A DNA stretch of 64,000 bases from Dendrolimus kikuchii. Lineage: Eukaryota; Arthropoda; Insecta; Lepidoptera; Lasiocampidae. The DNA is taken from assembly GCA_019925095.2 (NCBI GenBank), contig CM034415.1:11204833-11268832 (forward strand), read 5' to 3'. Shown piece by piece: positions 33,776-44,559 of this stretch. The notes under the pieces were generated by a model. That model saw nothing but the letters and a program-made list of their open reading frames with translations, searched no databases and was not told the origin of the DNA. Numbering within the stretch: position 1 is the first letter of the stretch; every line of letters starts with the position of its first letter. Position numbers and translations under genes: made by a program.

Positions 33776-34062
33776 TACTGTATCTAGTCATTTCCACGGA
33801 CTGGGCGTAACTACGTTCTAAGTCTCAGCCTTTCCTACATAAAAAGCGCGGGGCACATGGGAGGAGGGTGGTTTTAATGGGTAGTGGTTGTTGCCCGTGC
33901 AACTTCTCGGAGTCTCCACACAAACTGGCTTGATTATTGTTCGGATTGCCCCTTGTCAAAGGGGAAAGCCTTCATGATCAACTATGGTCTAATCCCTTGC
34001 AAAAGACCCAGTATTGTGCATAAATAGCATTTCCCCCGCCTTAGAAAAAAAATCTAGTCATT
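33776..34062 (+). repeat. Repeat J, forward copy
   Basis: GACTGGGCGTAACTACGTTC to CCCCCGCCTTAGAAAAAAAA. Confidence 0.65.
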
Positions 34063-34084
34063 TTCAATAAATTACCTTAAAGAC

Positions 34085-34195
34085 TGGAGAGATTTAAAGC
34101 GTGACATATATAAACAAAAATTAAGGACATTTTTATTAAATAAAAGCTATTATGATTTACTGGACTTTATAAATAAATTTTAATCTTATTTTTTT
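34085..34195 (+). mobile_element. Short LINE C-terminal scrap
   Basis: KDWRDLKRDIYKQKLRTFLL then NKSYYDLLDF resembles the KRxLKxFLLxKxYYSLDDF ending of LINE ORFs. It is very short. Confidence 0.5.
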
Positions 34196-34287
34196 TTTAA
34201 ATATGTATTTATTAATAAAATAACAATAGTTGACAATTAGTTGGTATAGTAATATTTTTTAATTATTATAATGACATTATTGTAGGA

Positions 34288-34602
34288 TTTTTATCCGTGC
34301 AGGAACGGAGAAAGAATACAATTTCCTGCGGCCGTGCGGCCTGTCGTAAGAGGCGACTTAACAACCCACAGCCAGGTGGTAGGGCATTTGCCCGACTGGA
34401 TGGCTACCACCCCTGGTCTAAAGTATGTCGCCATAACAACCTTCGAGTTGTGTTCCGGCATTAGTGATCAGGTTCCAGTCTCCTTTAAGAGAGCAGCAGC
34501 GCATTTGTAGCACCTTTGGTGTTGCAAATGTCCATAGGCGATGGTAACCGCTTTCCATCAAGTTGTCCATCTGCCTGTCTGGTGATCTCCTGCATTAAAA
34601 AA
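34288..34602 (+). mobile_element. SINE-A, near full length
   Basis: It starts TTTTATCCGTGCAGG and ends CTGCATTAAAAAATAA. Confidence 0.82.
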
Positions 34603-35067
34603 TAATAAAAAATATTATTTATTATTCTAATTTTTCTATGCCTAACTGGCCGAACATGACGCACATTTAGCTTTATACCATCATGCATATTCTGATATGT
34701 AAATACTCATGTTTAAGAAATAAATAAACTTTGACTTTGACTAGTTGGTTACGATTACCGCTTGCAGATGAGTACGCGGCTTTAAATAAATAGAATACGT
34801 GATTAGAAGCTACTTAGTACAGACAATGTATTGACTCGCATCATTACCAGCCGTTTCATAAATAATTAACTAGACTATACCGTGTTGAATTAGCGCCTAG
34901 CAAAGTATTGATTCGTAACCAACTTGTACTGACATTGAGGAATAAACGACTTGTGTAACAGCAAGGAGAGATTTGGTACTTTAAATATTTGGGCAGGGTT
35001 TCCTCTTTTTTATTGTTCAGCTTTTGATGTGACTATTCACACTGCACAGTAAGCAATGAAGACTGCC
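34603..35067. other. No recognisable gene
   Basis: I see no ORF, repeat match or RNA gene in this stretch. Confidence 0.4.
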
Positions 35068-35866
35068 TTTTTTTTTTGGAGCTGGACCCAGCTGAATAGC
35101 CGATACCGGACTTTGGAAGCTTCCCGACTCCATGGGAGCGGAGGCGTTCAGCCCGGAAGCAGCGCGCTCGAGGAGGCATCTCCTGTGAGGTTCGACCTCG
35201 GCTCGACCGCTGCGGGGATTGACTCTGTATTGAGATTTAGCCGTAAAAGGCTGAATGAGCTAAGCCAACAGGCTGAAGTGATCCTAGTCTATCATTACTA
35301 CCGCTTCGCAACGTGTTATAGCTGGAGGAGAAGAAGCGGCGGAAGAAACTCTCCAGCAACACGCCTAAGCTAATCTTGTATGGCTACTTGTGTCTGTAGT
35401 GAGTGAGATTGGTGGATCTTACCTTTGTGTAAGAGGATCCGAGCCGGGGGCTCTCCGGCGTCTGTTATGCCAGGCTGATGTTCTGAGCTTCGGGGGGTTC
35501 ATGATCGCGAGGAGACGGGTGATTTCATCGGGCTCGTCAATGAGTACATTGCGAGGGCGACGATTTCTCTTGGGAGCGTGCGGTGTGGGTTTGTAGTTGA
35601 CCGTTTCCGTCACCAGAGGGTTCGGGTGATGGGGGGCACGGTCAAAGAATCTGCTCGATAGGGTGATTATATAGTCTTTGATGGAGGGAAGCTCCAGATC
35701 GCGATGCAGGTCGGCGAGCCGCATATAGCGCGGGGCGTCGACTGCAGCACGCAGAAAGTGGTTCTGGATTCTTTGCAGTCTCCAGATGCTTGCATCGCTG
35801 GCGTGGCCGAAGACCACACTCGCATAGGTCATAATGGGGCGGATGCAAGTTTTGTATAGAGTCACC
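35068..35866 (-). mobile_element. jockey-like LINE, shorter copy
   Basis: The same family as 48425-49641 in reverse: poly(T) at 35068-35079, the 3' UTR, then [20 protein letters not shown] and [20 protein letters not shown] on the reverse strand. The ORF end is in one frame here (148 codons), so this copy is less damaged. Confidence 0.85.
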
Positions 35867-36621
35867 TTACACGCTACTACGCCTTTTTATAACAAAAATG
35901 CTACCAACTACAAAACAATAACATTGCATCATTGCTAAAAATTGCAATTACATCATAGTGTTGCCAGGATCACAAAAATAATTATAACAATTACTTGCTG
36001 ATGCACTAAATTATCTAGACGATAGTTTAGTGGACTTATAAAATTAACTATTATATTCAATACTGACCTAATGTAAATTAAATTGAAATTTTATTTATGC
36101 AATTTCCGTATAATTGTATAATTTTTTTTTTTTTAATTTTAATTAACTATTTAAGCCAATTTTTATTTTTATTATATAAATTATTTTTTAGTGGAAACTT
36201 GATTGATATATGTATTAATTTTGTGTTTTATATTTAAGAATATTAATTTAAAGTATGTTTCCCAAACAAATTAAATAAATAAATAAACTAACTGGTAAAT
36301 GGAAAATGGTAATTTAATTATAAATCGAATCATCTGATAAATCGAGTTATATAATGAATCGACTAAAAATATTATTATCTATGATGATTGTCTATATGAT
36401 ATTGTTGTAGTCTATGGTTCTTATGGCTACTGCAGTGGATATCTTGCTACACTTGGTAGAGGCATGCTAGAATCGTTTTGATTGCAGCTCTTAGGGCCGG
36501 CATGATTGGTGTGATAACACGCGCACACAGAATATCAGCGTAAAACAGTTAGGCTTCAGATAAACGTGTTTCGTGCAATGAGTAAGATCCGTTGGTCTAT
36601 TTCCCTATCCTATTTTCCCAA
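35867..36621. other. No recognisable gene
   Basis: Very AT-rich, with long T runs near 36123 and AAATAAATAAATAAA at about 36280. 36420-36600 is more balanced, with no feature found. Confidence 0.4.
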
Positions 36622-36886
36622 TTTTTTTTATTGGATGAGTTTAACAGACAGGCAGACGGCCCACTTGATGGAAAGCGGTTACCATCGCCTATGGACATTT
36701 GCAACACCAAAGGTGCTACAAATGCGCTGCTGTTCTCCTAAGGGAGACTGAAACCTGGTCACTGATGCCGGAACACAACTTAAGGTTGTTATGGCGGCAT
36801 ACTCTAGACCAGCGGTGGTAGCCATCCAGTCGGGAAAATACCCTACCACCTGACTGTGGGTTGTTTTTGTTCCTGTACGGATATTT
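36622..36886 (-). mobile_element. SINE-A with internal deletion
   Basis: Poly(T) to GTTCCTGTACGGA. The GTCGCCTCTTACG block of full copies is deleted. Confidence 0.78.
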
Positions 36887-36931
36887 GATTTGATACTGAC
36901 GTTTCAACAACAAACTGCACAAACATACATG

Positions 36932-37560
36932 TTTTTTTTTTATTGCTTGTGAAGCAGGCAAACAGGCAGATGGCCCAGAAAGTTGGTTACCGTCGCCTAT
37001 GGTTGTTGGCAACACCCCGGGCGTTGCCAACGCGTTGCCGGCCTCTAAGAAATTTTATAACGCTCTTCTTAAACGACCTCATGTCGTAGCGCAGAGGGAA
37101 AACCTCGGCGAGAAGCTCTCTCCAGATCATTGTTGTACGCGGAATAAATGTTCTAGAGAACCAATGCGTAGTTGAGCGTGGGAGCTCCAAGAAATGGAGT
37201 ACATCCCGTCGATGGTGAGCGGTGTGGTTGTAAAAGTGAGGCGTTGGCACCTGATTAAACAGTTACTCGGAGCACTCTCCGTTGTACAGGCGGTAGAATG
37301 CGCAGAGGGACGCAAAGTCTCTCCGAAGACTAAGCGATTCTAGACCGCCTGTTAGTATGGGGTAGTCAACTATACGAACGGCGCGACGCTGGATGGAGTC
37401 GAGAGGGTGAGCGGAGTCTGGTAAGTGGGTGCTCCAGCCCATAACTGTGAGCGGCCATATGCGGCCTAATTTGCGCTTTGTAAAGCACAAGTAACTCCCA
37501 CAGAGGGTTGCATATTTACGCCGCTTGAGTGACTCAATCAATATTGATTGATTTTCAAAA
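36932..37560 (-). mobile_element. CR1/jockey-like LINE 3' part, presumed SINE-A partner
   Basis: The reverse strand reads LDSIQRRAVRIVDYPILTGG, SLCAFYRLYNGECSE, SRTFIPRTTMIWRELLAEVF and FLRGRQRVGN, the conserved C-terminus of a non-LTR RT ORF in two frames. Its 3' end carries CATAGGCGACGGTAACCAAC, the GGCCATCTGCCTG stretch and a poly(A), closely resembling the SINE-A tail. Confidence 0.78.
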
Positions 37561-37845
37561 ATAGTGATAAGCTTTTTTAAAAAGATTTTTAAATACAACC
37601 TTTTGAGATCCTGGATATCATGTACCCGAAGAGTGCTAGCCGAGACAAGTGAAACGAGCCCAAACACGACGGGTCTATCTTGTTTAGTGCAGGAGTTCCT
37701 ATGGTCCCCTTCCGACTCCATCATCAGATCAGCTCCATGGTACCATATTATTGCATTGCCACGCAATATACATATGCGTGCAAAATTTCAGCTCAATCGG
37801 AAACCGGGAACTTGGTCAAATTTAACTTGCAAGATTCATCAAGAT
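37560..37845 (-). repeat. Repeat D without palindrome
   Basis: Inverse of the first ~290 bp of repeat D, next to the LINE of 36932-37560 and ending in ACATACATACATA. Confidence 0.7.
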
Positions 37846-38419
37846 ACATACATACATACATAGGTACATCCATTGCAAGTTAATAAAAAGCTTGTAAAAA
37901 TTATTCACTTCATACTATACATAGCATTTCATACATATTTTTATATTTGCTTTTAGATTGATTTATTACTTTACTATTATCAAGTTATTACGTTTTTTAT
38001 AATAAAATATTGAACCTTTTATCCCAAACAAACAAATTCACGGAAAGGTCTCGCAATCCGCCATTTGCATTTGCTACGCTTGCACAAGATGGCCGCCGTT
38101 CCCGCCAAAACAAAGGCTAATGGAACTCGAGAGGGTAACACTTGAGGACAAAAAAGGGTCTAAAAACAGCATATTTGTTATGCAGACGTGTGTAAGATGT
38201 CTACGGCACTTGGTGTTGCGGTTATAGTTCCTTAAACTTTATGAAATTTCGGATTTAACACGTGTCGTGACATGTACTATAAGAAATCTAACAAAATCAG
38301 AACCGACTTCAAACCAAAAAGCAAAAGTAAATATTTTCTAAATCTTGAAGTCGTTTTAAAAACAAGAAAACATAAAAAGCAAGAACAAAATTAAAAAATG
38401 CACCGACTTCAAGATGTTA
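37846..38419. other. No recognisable gene
   Basis: Contains ACCGACTTCAA and its inverse near 38302, 38345 and 38403, a common lepidopteran repeat motif. Nothing else stands out. Confidence 0.4.
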
Positions 38420-38860
38420 TCTTATATATATAAAAATCAATTGCTGTTCGTTAGTCTGGCTAAAACTCGAGAACGGCTGGACTGATTTGGCTAATTTTGG
38501 TTTTGAATTATTTGTGGAAGTCCAGGGAAGGTTTAAAAGGTGATTAAATATGAAAAAAAAAATGCTTGGAATATAGTAAAAACAACAATTTCGCTTTCCC
38601 TTAGAAACTATTCCTACCTGTCAAACATTTGATGTTTGTCCCGTCGTTTAGAAATCAATTAAATTTAAAAGTCGTTCAGAAAACAAATTAAATTTAGAAG
38701 TTTTATTTTTAATTTTTTGGCTTTGAATGTCGAACGTTTGATGTTCGTTCCGATTAAGTTTTGACCACATTTTTTACTAAAGTTGAAACATTCTGCAATT
38801 ATCATTCAGCTTTATTATTTGTTGATTCTGAGGCGGTACGAAGTTTGCCGGGTCAGCTAG
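38420..38860 (+). mobile_element. Helitron, 441 bp
   Basis: TCTTATATATATAAAAATC after A; GAAGTTTGCCGGGTCAGCTAG-type end before T. Confidence 0.78.
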
Positions 38861-39308
38861 TAGAATATATTTGTTTTTTGCTTTTTAGATAGAAATTGGT
38901 TTGGTTTTTTGTTTAATGAGTTCACGTTGTTACGGAAATCTTCCATGGTGTTGCCATATTCAGCGTTGTAATAACCAAGACAAGGGGCTTACTGCACTGA
39001 ATAATATATTCAAGCATTCTGATTATCCCCCACGCGAAGAGTCGTGAAGTAATAAGGTAACGCACCCAATTCGAACCCATCAATAATTCAGCTGTAAGGT
39101 ATTGCCAGCAATTTTGGACACCCCTCTTTAAAGTCGCTAGTTTAGTGTGGATAAGACATCATTTTTGAAATGTTCTATAGTAACAATATACACGTGAAAG
39201 TAACATTGGAGCGTTGGATCAAAACGCCTTATCAACTATTTAGTTCATCAGAAGACTGGTGCATGTTACACTGGTCAACAGTGGTTTGTTGCCCTGGATA
39301 TTATAATG

Positions 39309-39594
39309 AAATTATGTGGAAAGAATGCATGATAAAAGAATGACTAAACAGATATACAATGCAAAAATGGATGGATGCAGAAGTCGTGGAAGGCCACGAC
39401 ACACCTTCCATGATCAAATTGATCGTGTACTAGCAGAAGGTGATGTCAGGAGCCTTAAGAACAGACGAGCGTGCATGACAAGAGCTATGATTGTCAAAGA
39501 AGCAAATGAGGTGTGTAAGAATAAGCCTGAATGGCGCTCTGTTGTACGTGCCTACCCCGCAAGGGAACTGGCGTGAAGTTATGTATGTATGTAT
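39309..39594 (+). mobile_element. RTE-like tail copy with target duplication
   Basis: GATATTATAATG flanks it at 39297-39308 and 39595-39606. It runs from the HVERMHDKRM region to the tail. Confidence 0.85.
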
Positions 39595-39703
39595 GATATT
39601 ATAATGGCTTCGAATAATTTTATCTCAACAATTTATAACACTATGAATTATTTTGGAAAAAAACTTTTGCCAATAGCTATAGGTTTTTTAATTTTCATTT
39701 TTA

Positions 39704-39976
39704 AACAACACTCAAAACCAACAACTGCTCTGTTGTTCGTGCCTACCCCGCAAGGGAACTGGCGTGAAGTTATGTATGTATGTATGTACTAAAAACCAAG
39801 AACTATGAAATAAAACATTACAATGATATACATTAATATCTTATATTTATTGAGAAATACTACTAACGTTTTTTTATTATACATACATACATACATACAT
39901 ACATACATAACTTCACGCCAGTTCCCTTGCGGGGTAGGCACGAACAACAGAGCAGTTGTTGGTTTTTAGTGTTGTT
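39704..39976. repeat. Inverted pair of RTE-like tails with flanks
   Basis: A minimal RTE tail on the + strand (about 39725-39788) is mirrored by a copy on the - strand (about 39883-39957). The mirror extends into the non-RTE flank (AACAACACT.AAAACCAAC on one side, its inverse on the other). The two ~90-bp arms are therefore an inverted duplication, not two independent insertions. Confidence 0.75.
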
Positions 39977-40009
39977 ATTATGTATAAATAAATAATAGAC
40001 ATACAAATA

Positions 40010-40247
40010 AGGGGCCATCTACAAATTACGTCACGTGAATTTCATGATTTTTGACCCCTCTTCCGTCCTTGTCACAGCTATTAACATTCGTGAGACACAT
40101 ATTTTGCAATTTTACATCAAGAAATTGTGAAATTAAAATAATGACGTCACGAAATTTCGAACACCCCCTCCCCACATAATGCCACACTTCGTCGCCTCCT
40201 CCCCCCCCTCCCATTAACGTATGACGTAATATTTATGGATGATCCCT
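40010..40247. mobile_element. MITE with ACGTCA-containing TIRs
   Basis: AGGGGCCATCTACAAATTACG at the left and GACGTAATATTTATGGATGA then TCCCT at the right are inverse to each other over ~25 bp. The middle is C-rich. No coding capacity. Confidence 0.72.
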
Positions 40248-40379
40248 AACAATATACGGAACATTTTACAATTTATTAAATGAAAGAAAGTTTAAAAGTC
40301 ACTTATGAAACCTTTTTAACAATTAAGATCGTTTTTTTATGTCTCATTTCTATGATCACATGATGACAGAAATGATCAC

Positions 40380-40620
40380 GTCTAATTTGGGCCGAATATA
40401 TATATATATATATAATTCTAATATCAGCCCATAAATGTTCCACTGCTGGGCTCGGACCTCCTATTATAGGGGGGAACGGACAGCTTGTACAAGGCGGCTT
40501 GGCAGGTTTGACACATCAGTCATCTCGATGTGCAGGTTGCATCACGATGTCTTCGTTCACCGTTATTAGCACGTGGTAATTGTAACAATATGCACATTAG
40601 AATGAATGAATGACTGAAAT
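40380..40620. repeat. Probable LINE/SINE scrap
   Basis: GTTCCACTGCTGGGCTCGGA and ATTATAGGGGGGAACGG recur in part at 55415-55490 (TTCCCACTGTTGGACTGGAG, TATAGGGGAAACGG) in slit intron 6. Confidence 0.5.
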
Positions 40621-40847
40621 CTTTATTTGTAGAAATACAGGTAATAATTGTACAAAAGATGGTAAACAAAGTTGATTGGTCTCACTGTATTTGACCTAAA
40701 CATGGTCATACAAATATTTGAATACATGTCAATTTAAACAATTATAACATATCTAACTTTATAAACCTAGTTTGATTTATTATATATTAAATACAGAGAT
40801 AAAAGAATGTCAAAAATATAGAATAAATTCGATGTCAGAGATAAAAA

Positions 40848-41085
40848 TAGAGGTTGAGCGGGCTAAGCCTTTGCCGGCGTACCTCACTGCAACGCAGAGG
40901 TTCCGGGTTCAATTCCTGGTATAGTAAATTTCGGAAACGTATTTTCTCCGTTATTTACTATGGTCTGGGTGTCTGGGATCGGCCCCAGAGTAGTCCGTTG
41001 TATATTACCTATAACACAAGCGTAACTTGCTTAATTTAGGGATATACAATGTGTGTGTTTGTCTGCCGATTAAAAAAAAAAAAAA
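40848..41085 (+). mobile_element. tRNA-derived SINE, longest copy
   Basis: The head has an A-box-like GGTTGAGCGGGC and B-box GGTTCAATTCC, then a body with TTATTTACTATGGTCTGGG and poly(A). It is transcribed by pol III in known relatives. Confidence 0.78.
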
Positions 41086-41262
41086 TAATCATTTACCCAA
41101 TAAAATCCCTAATGTCATAAAACACTTTACCATCAGCCATGAATGTAATTTTAATTTAAATTTTCTTTTTGGCAATTCTCTTATTGTTATGGGTATCGAA
41201 TTAAGACTTTTACGATCATCACTTGGCAGTTTTTTTGTCTTATCGTAGTGTTGCAGAGTAAT

Positions 41263-41499
41263 TGCCAGGTGGTAGGGCATTTGCCCGACTGGATGGCTAC
41301 CACCCCTAGGCTAAAGTATGTCGCCATAACAACCTTGAGTTGTGTTCCGGCATTAGTGACCAGGTTCCAGTTTCCCTTAAGAGAGCAGCAGCGCATTTGT
41401 AGCAACTTTGCTGTTGCAAATGTCCATAGGCGATGGTAACCGCTTTCCATCTGCCTGTCTGCTGATCTCCTGCAATAAAAAAATTAAAAAAAAAAAAAA
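41263..41499 (+). mobile_element. SINE-A, 5'-truncated
   Basis: GCCAGGTGGTAGGG start; the tail CTGCAATAAA is followed by A-rich sequence. Confidence 0.8.
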
Positions 41500-41544
41500 T
41501 TGCGAATTGCGTAGTATAGATCAGAAAACTGACTAACTGGTGCA

Positions 41545-41625
41545 TGCGTTTCGGCCAGGATCGAACCTGTGCCCTTTGACCCTGGGACGCGTGCGCTAGC
41601 CATTACGCTACCACGACTTGTACCA
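41545..41625 (-). repeat. tRNA-like sequence of another SINE
   Basis: The reverse strand has TAGCGTAATGGCTAGCGC (A box) and GGTTCGATCCTGG (B box) about 40 nt apart. It does not fold into a convincing cloverleaf with paired acceptor ends, so I take it as a SINE head, not a working tRNA. Confidence 0.5.
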
Positions 41626-41944
41626 CGACTTTGGGCCGGATATAAATTTCTTAAATTAACGCCATATCCACATTATTCTAATGTATAATAAGCACAAGTT
41701 TCAATTTCATCAATGTTAATAATTCATGTTAGATCGCGTGCGAAATGTGGACGCACCTTTATGGAGCTGTTAAAGTCGCTTATTTGCTATTCCTCAAGAT
41801 ATATATCCTCTTTGGGGTAGGCAGGGATGTATAGTGTTCTATGACTTACTTATAAAAGAGCTTTATCATTGCTCATATTCTGAAAGTACGTTTGGAGTTG
41901 CCTGGGAAACGATTTTCCCTGCTGTCAAAAATATTATTTATTTA

Positions 41945-42215
41945 GGTTTATGTCTTGGCAGCTAGGCCTTTAAGCCAGATCTTAGGTTTCTTCATTTTCT
42001 TAAGCCTATGTATTATAGCTCAGCTGAACTGTAGGTTATCAACTGACGCCATTCAACGGAGTTCTTTTGACAACTCTGAAAACACATAATTACTACTCAA
42101 AAACTGTTAATAACCTACAAATGCAGTTCATTTTAGAGTAATTTTACACATTTTTAGAAAATAAAACTGCACAGCACAACATTTCCTTTCAGTTTCCGCC
42201 AAAAACTCTTCAAAA
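41945..42215 (+). repeat. Dispersed repeat H, copy 2
   Basis: CTTGGCAGCTAGGCCTTTAA to TTTCCGCCAAAAACTC, with an inserted TTCTTCATTTTCTTAAGCC block shared with copy 3. Confidence 0.75.
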
Positions 42216-42410
42216 AATTTAAAAAACACTAATCGGTGCCAACTAAAACATAAAAATTATGTTAGAGGATAAATTTTGTTAGAGGCTTACGGTCTCAGGC
42301 CCCACGGCAGAGCCGTAAATAGCCTTCTATGCGCCCTATGCGAGCTTCTATAACTGGGCCCTTGATTTTTTAAATATTATAGGTACCCTAGCTAGCAATG
42401 CTATGCATTA

Positions 42411-43086
42411 TTTTCTATCCGTGCAGGAACGGAGAAAGAATACAATTTCGTGCGTTGGGGCGGCCTGTCGTAAGAGGCGACAAAACAACCCACAGCCAGG
42501 TGGTAGGGTATTTTTGCTCGACTGGATGGCGACCACCCTTGGTCTAGAGTATGCCGCCATAACAACTTTGAGTTGTGTTCCGGCATTAGTGACCAGGTTC
42601 CAGTCTCCTTGAAGAGAGCAGCAGCGCATTTGTAGCACCTTTGGGATTGCAAATGTCCATAGGCGATGGTAACCGCTTTCCATCAAGTGGGCCGTCTGCC
42701 TGTCTATTTTTTTTTTATTTATTCCAGGAGTTCAGCAGACAGGCAGACGGCCCACTTGATCGAAAGCGGTTACCATCGCCTATGGACATTTGCAACACGA
42801 AAGGTGCTACAAATGCGCTGCTGCTCTCTTAAAGGAGACTGGAACCTGGTCACTAAAGCCGGAACACAACACAAGGTTGTTATGGCGGCATACTCTAGAC
42901 CAGGGGTGGTCGCCATCTTGTCGGGCAAATGCCCTACCAACTGGCTGTGGGTTGTTTAGTCGCCTCTTACGACAGGCCGCCCGGCCGCAGAAAATTGTAT
43001 TCTTTCTCCGTTCCTGCACGGATAAAACTCTGTATATTAACTCTGTATAATAAAACTGTCTGCTGAACTCCTGCAATAAAAAAAAA
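42411..43086. mobile_element. SINE-A inserted in inverse orientation into another SINE-A
   Basis: A + copy (42411-42705) stops inside its tail at CTGCCTGTCTA. A full - copy occupies 42706-43027, and the missing tail (CTGTCTGCTGAACTCC to poly(A)) resumes at 43056-43086. CTGTCT is repeated at both borders. The result is a ~300-bp inverted repeat with almost no loop. Confidence 0.8.
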
Positions 43087-43681
43087 TGTATAGGCCTACT
43101 TTATTTCTTTCAGGGTGATACAATAACGCACAAGCACCTTGGTGCTGGTGGACCAATTATCTAATATTTTGGAAGAAAAGTCTATTTCTTTAAAGAACTA
43201 GAACACGAATACGCTCGTGCGCTGCCAAAAAATGAGCGCGATGTTTTGACTAATTTAACAGACGTTTTTGATGATACTGGCAGGTAGGTATGTGTTGGAA
43301 TCGAGCACTAGGGGCGCGGCGGGAATTTATCAGGAGCAAACCGAAAAATTACTAGCACCGCCTGGTATGGCTATTCTTGCGCACCCCAGAGTCTACGCTC
43401 TGTGCCTGGGCAGCGGTGGCACCGCCCTATTTACGGCATTGCCCCACGGTCCAAGCGTCTCGACAGCATACGGCACAAACATATAACTCTCACTGAGGGT
43501 TGTATATTTGCAACGCGTGCAGGTGATCGCGGTGAGGTGCGGTGTGGGGCGGGGGTGAGAACAGGGAGTAGAGAGGTATGAAGAAAGGAGGAACTGAAAG
43601 AAAAAATTTAGTTTGTTAGGAAAGCGAGAATACAAGGATGTAGAAACGATTCATACATTTATATGGTTTAATTTAATATTA

Positions 43682-43927
43682 ATATCAAAGAGGCAAAAGT
43701 GGATGGATGCAGAAGTCGTGGAAGGCCACGACACACCTTCCATGATCAAATTGATCGTGTACTAGCAGAAGGTGATGTCAGGAGCCTTAAGAACAGACGA
43801 CCGTGCATGACAAGAGTTATGAATGTCAAAGAGGCAAGTGAGGTGTGTAAGAATAAGCCTAAATGGCACTGTGTTGTTCGTGCCTACCCCGCAAGGGAAC
43901 TGGCGTGAAGTTATGTATGTATGTATG
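43682..43927 (+). mobile_element. RTE-like tail copy with target duplication
   Basis: TAATTTAATATTA flanks it at 43669-43681 and 43928-43940. Its first bases (ATCAAAGAGGC) are a displaced piece of the RTE end, so there is a small 5' rearrangement. Confidence 0.82.
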
Positions 43928-43940
43928 TAATTTAATATTA

Positions 43941-44559
43941 GTAGAGGAGACGCTGAAGATCGACCTTCAACCACCTGATAATCAGACGAAACATATTTTT
44001 ATCAAATTATATTGATTTGTAAACACGCATATGACAGCTTGCCAATCAAAAAGTGTCTATGAAATAGCTCTACCACGTCAAAACTCGTAACACATTTTAA
44101 AAATAGCTATATCATTGCTCAAATCTATAGACCCAGCTTACATCACTAATACGGAGTCGAGAACACAGTTCCCGGAATATACACTAGAAAATGTTTAAAA
44201 TTGCAACAAAAATTCAGCAATATTTCTAGCAACTTTTTTTGAAGTCAATTTCGTAGGAAAAATAGGTCTTAATAGAAATTCCTAAAAATAAAATAACAAA
44301 TAGTTTATAGGTACCAAATCGCCGTAGGTTGAGAACGTGCCCAAAACGTTCGCCGCATTCCCGCCCTGAATGGCAACGCCGATGGTTTTTTTTTTATAAT
44401 GCAAAGGGAACATCTCGTACTATACTGGTTCATTTAATGGGGAGAGTAAAATCCGCCCGCGTATGCGAGGACTCTGGTAAAGACAATCCCAACTACCCTG
44501 CTAAACCTAAACCTGCGTCCCATACCCGACTTGTGTTGGAAGAAAATAAGGTCTAGAAC
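43941..44559. other. No recognisable gene
   Basis: Moderately AT-rich; a short open frame at 44329-44556 has no recognisable domain. Confidence 0.4.

Noticed and set aside
41545..41625. Functional tRNA gene on the reverse strand
   Set aside because: A and B boxes are present, but I could not pair an acceptor stem or place a sound anticodon loop; a SINE head is more likely.
43268..43486. 72-codon frame at 43268 as a gene fragment
   Set aside because: The opposite strand encodes a LINE RT scrap (SESYMFVPYAVETLGPWG), and no domain is recognisable on this strand.
44329..44556. 75-codon open frame
   Set aside because: No domain, no splice context and no codon pattern that sets it apart from chance frames.
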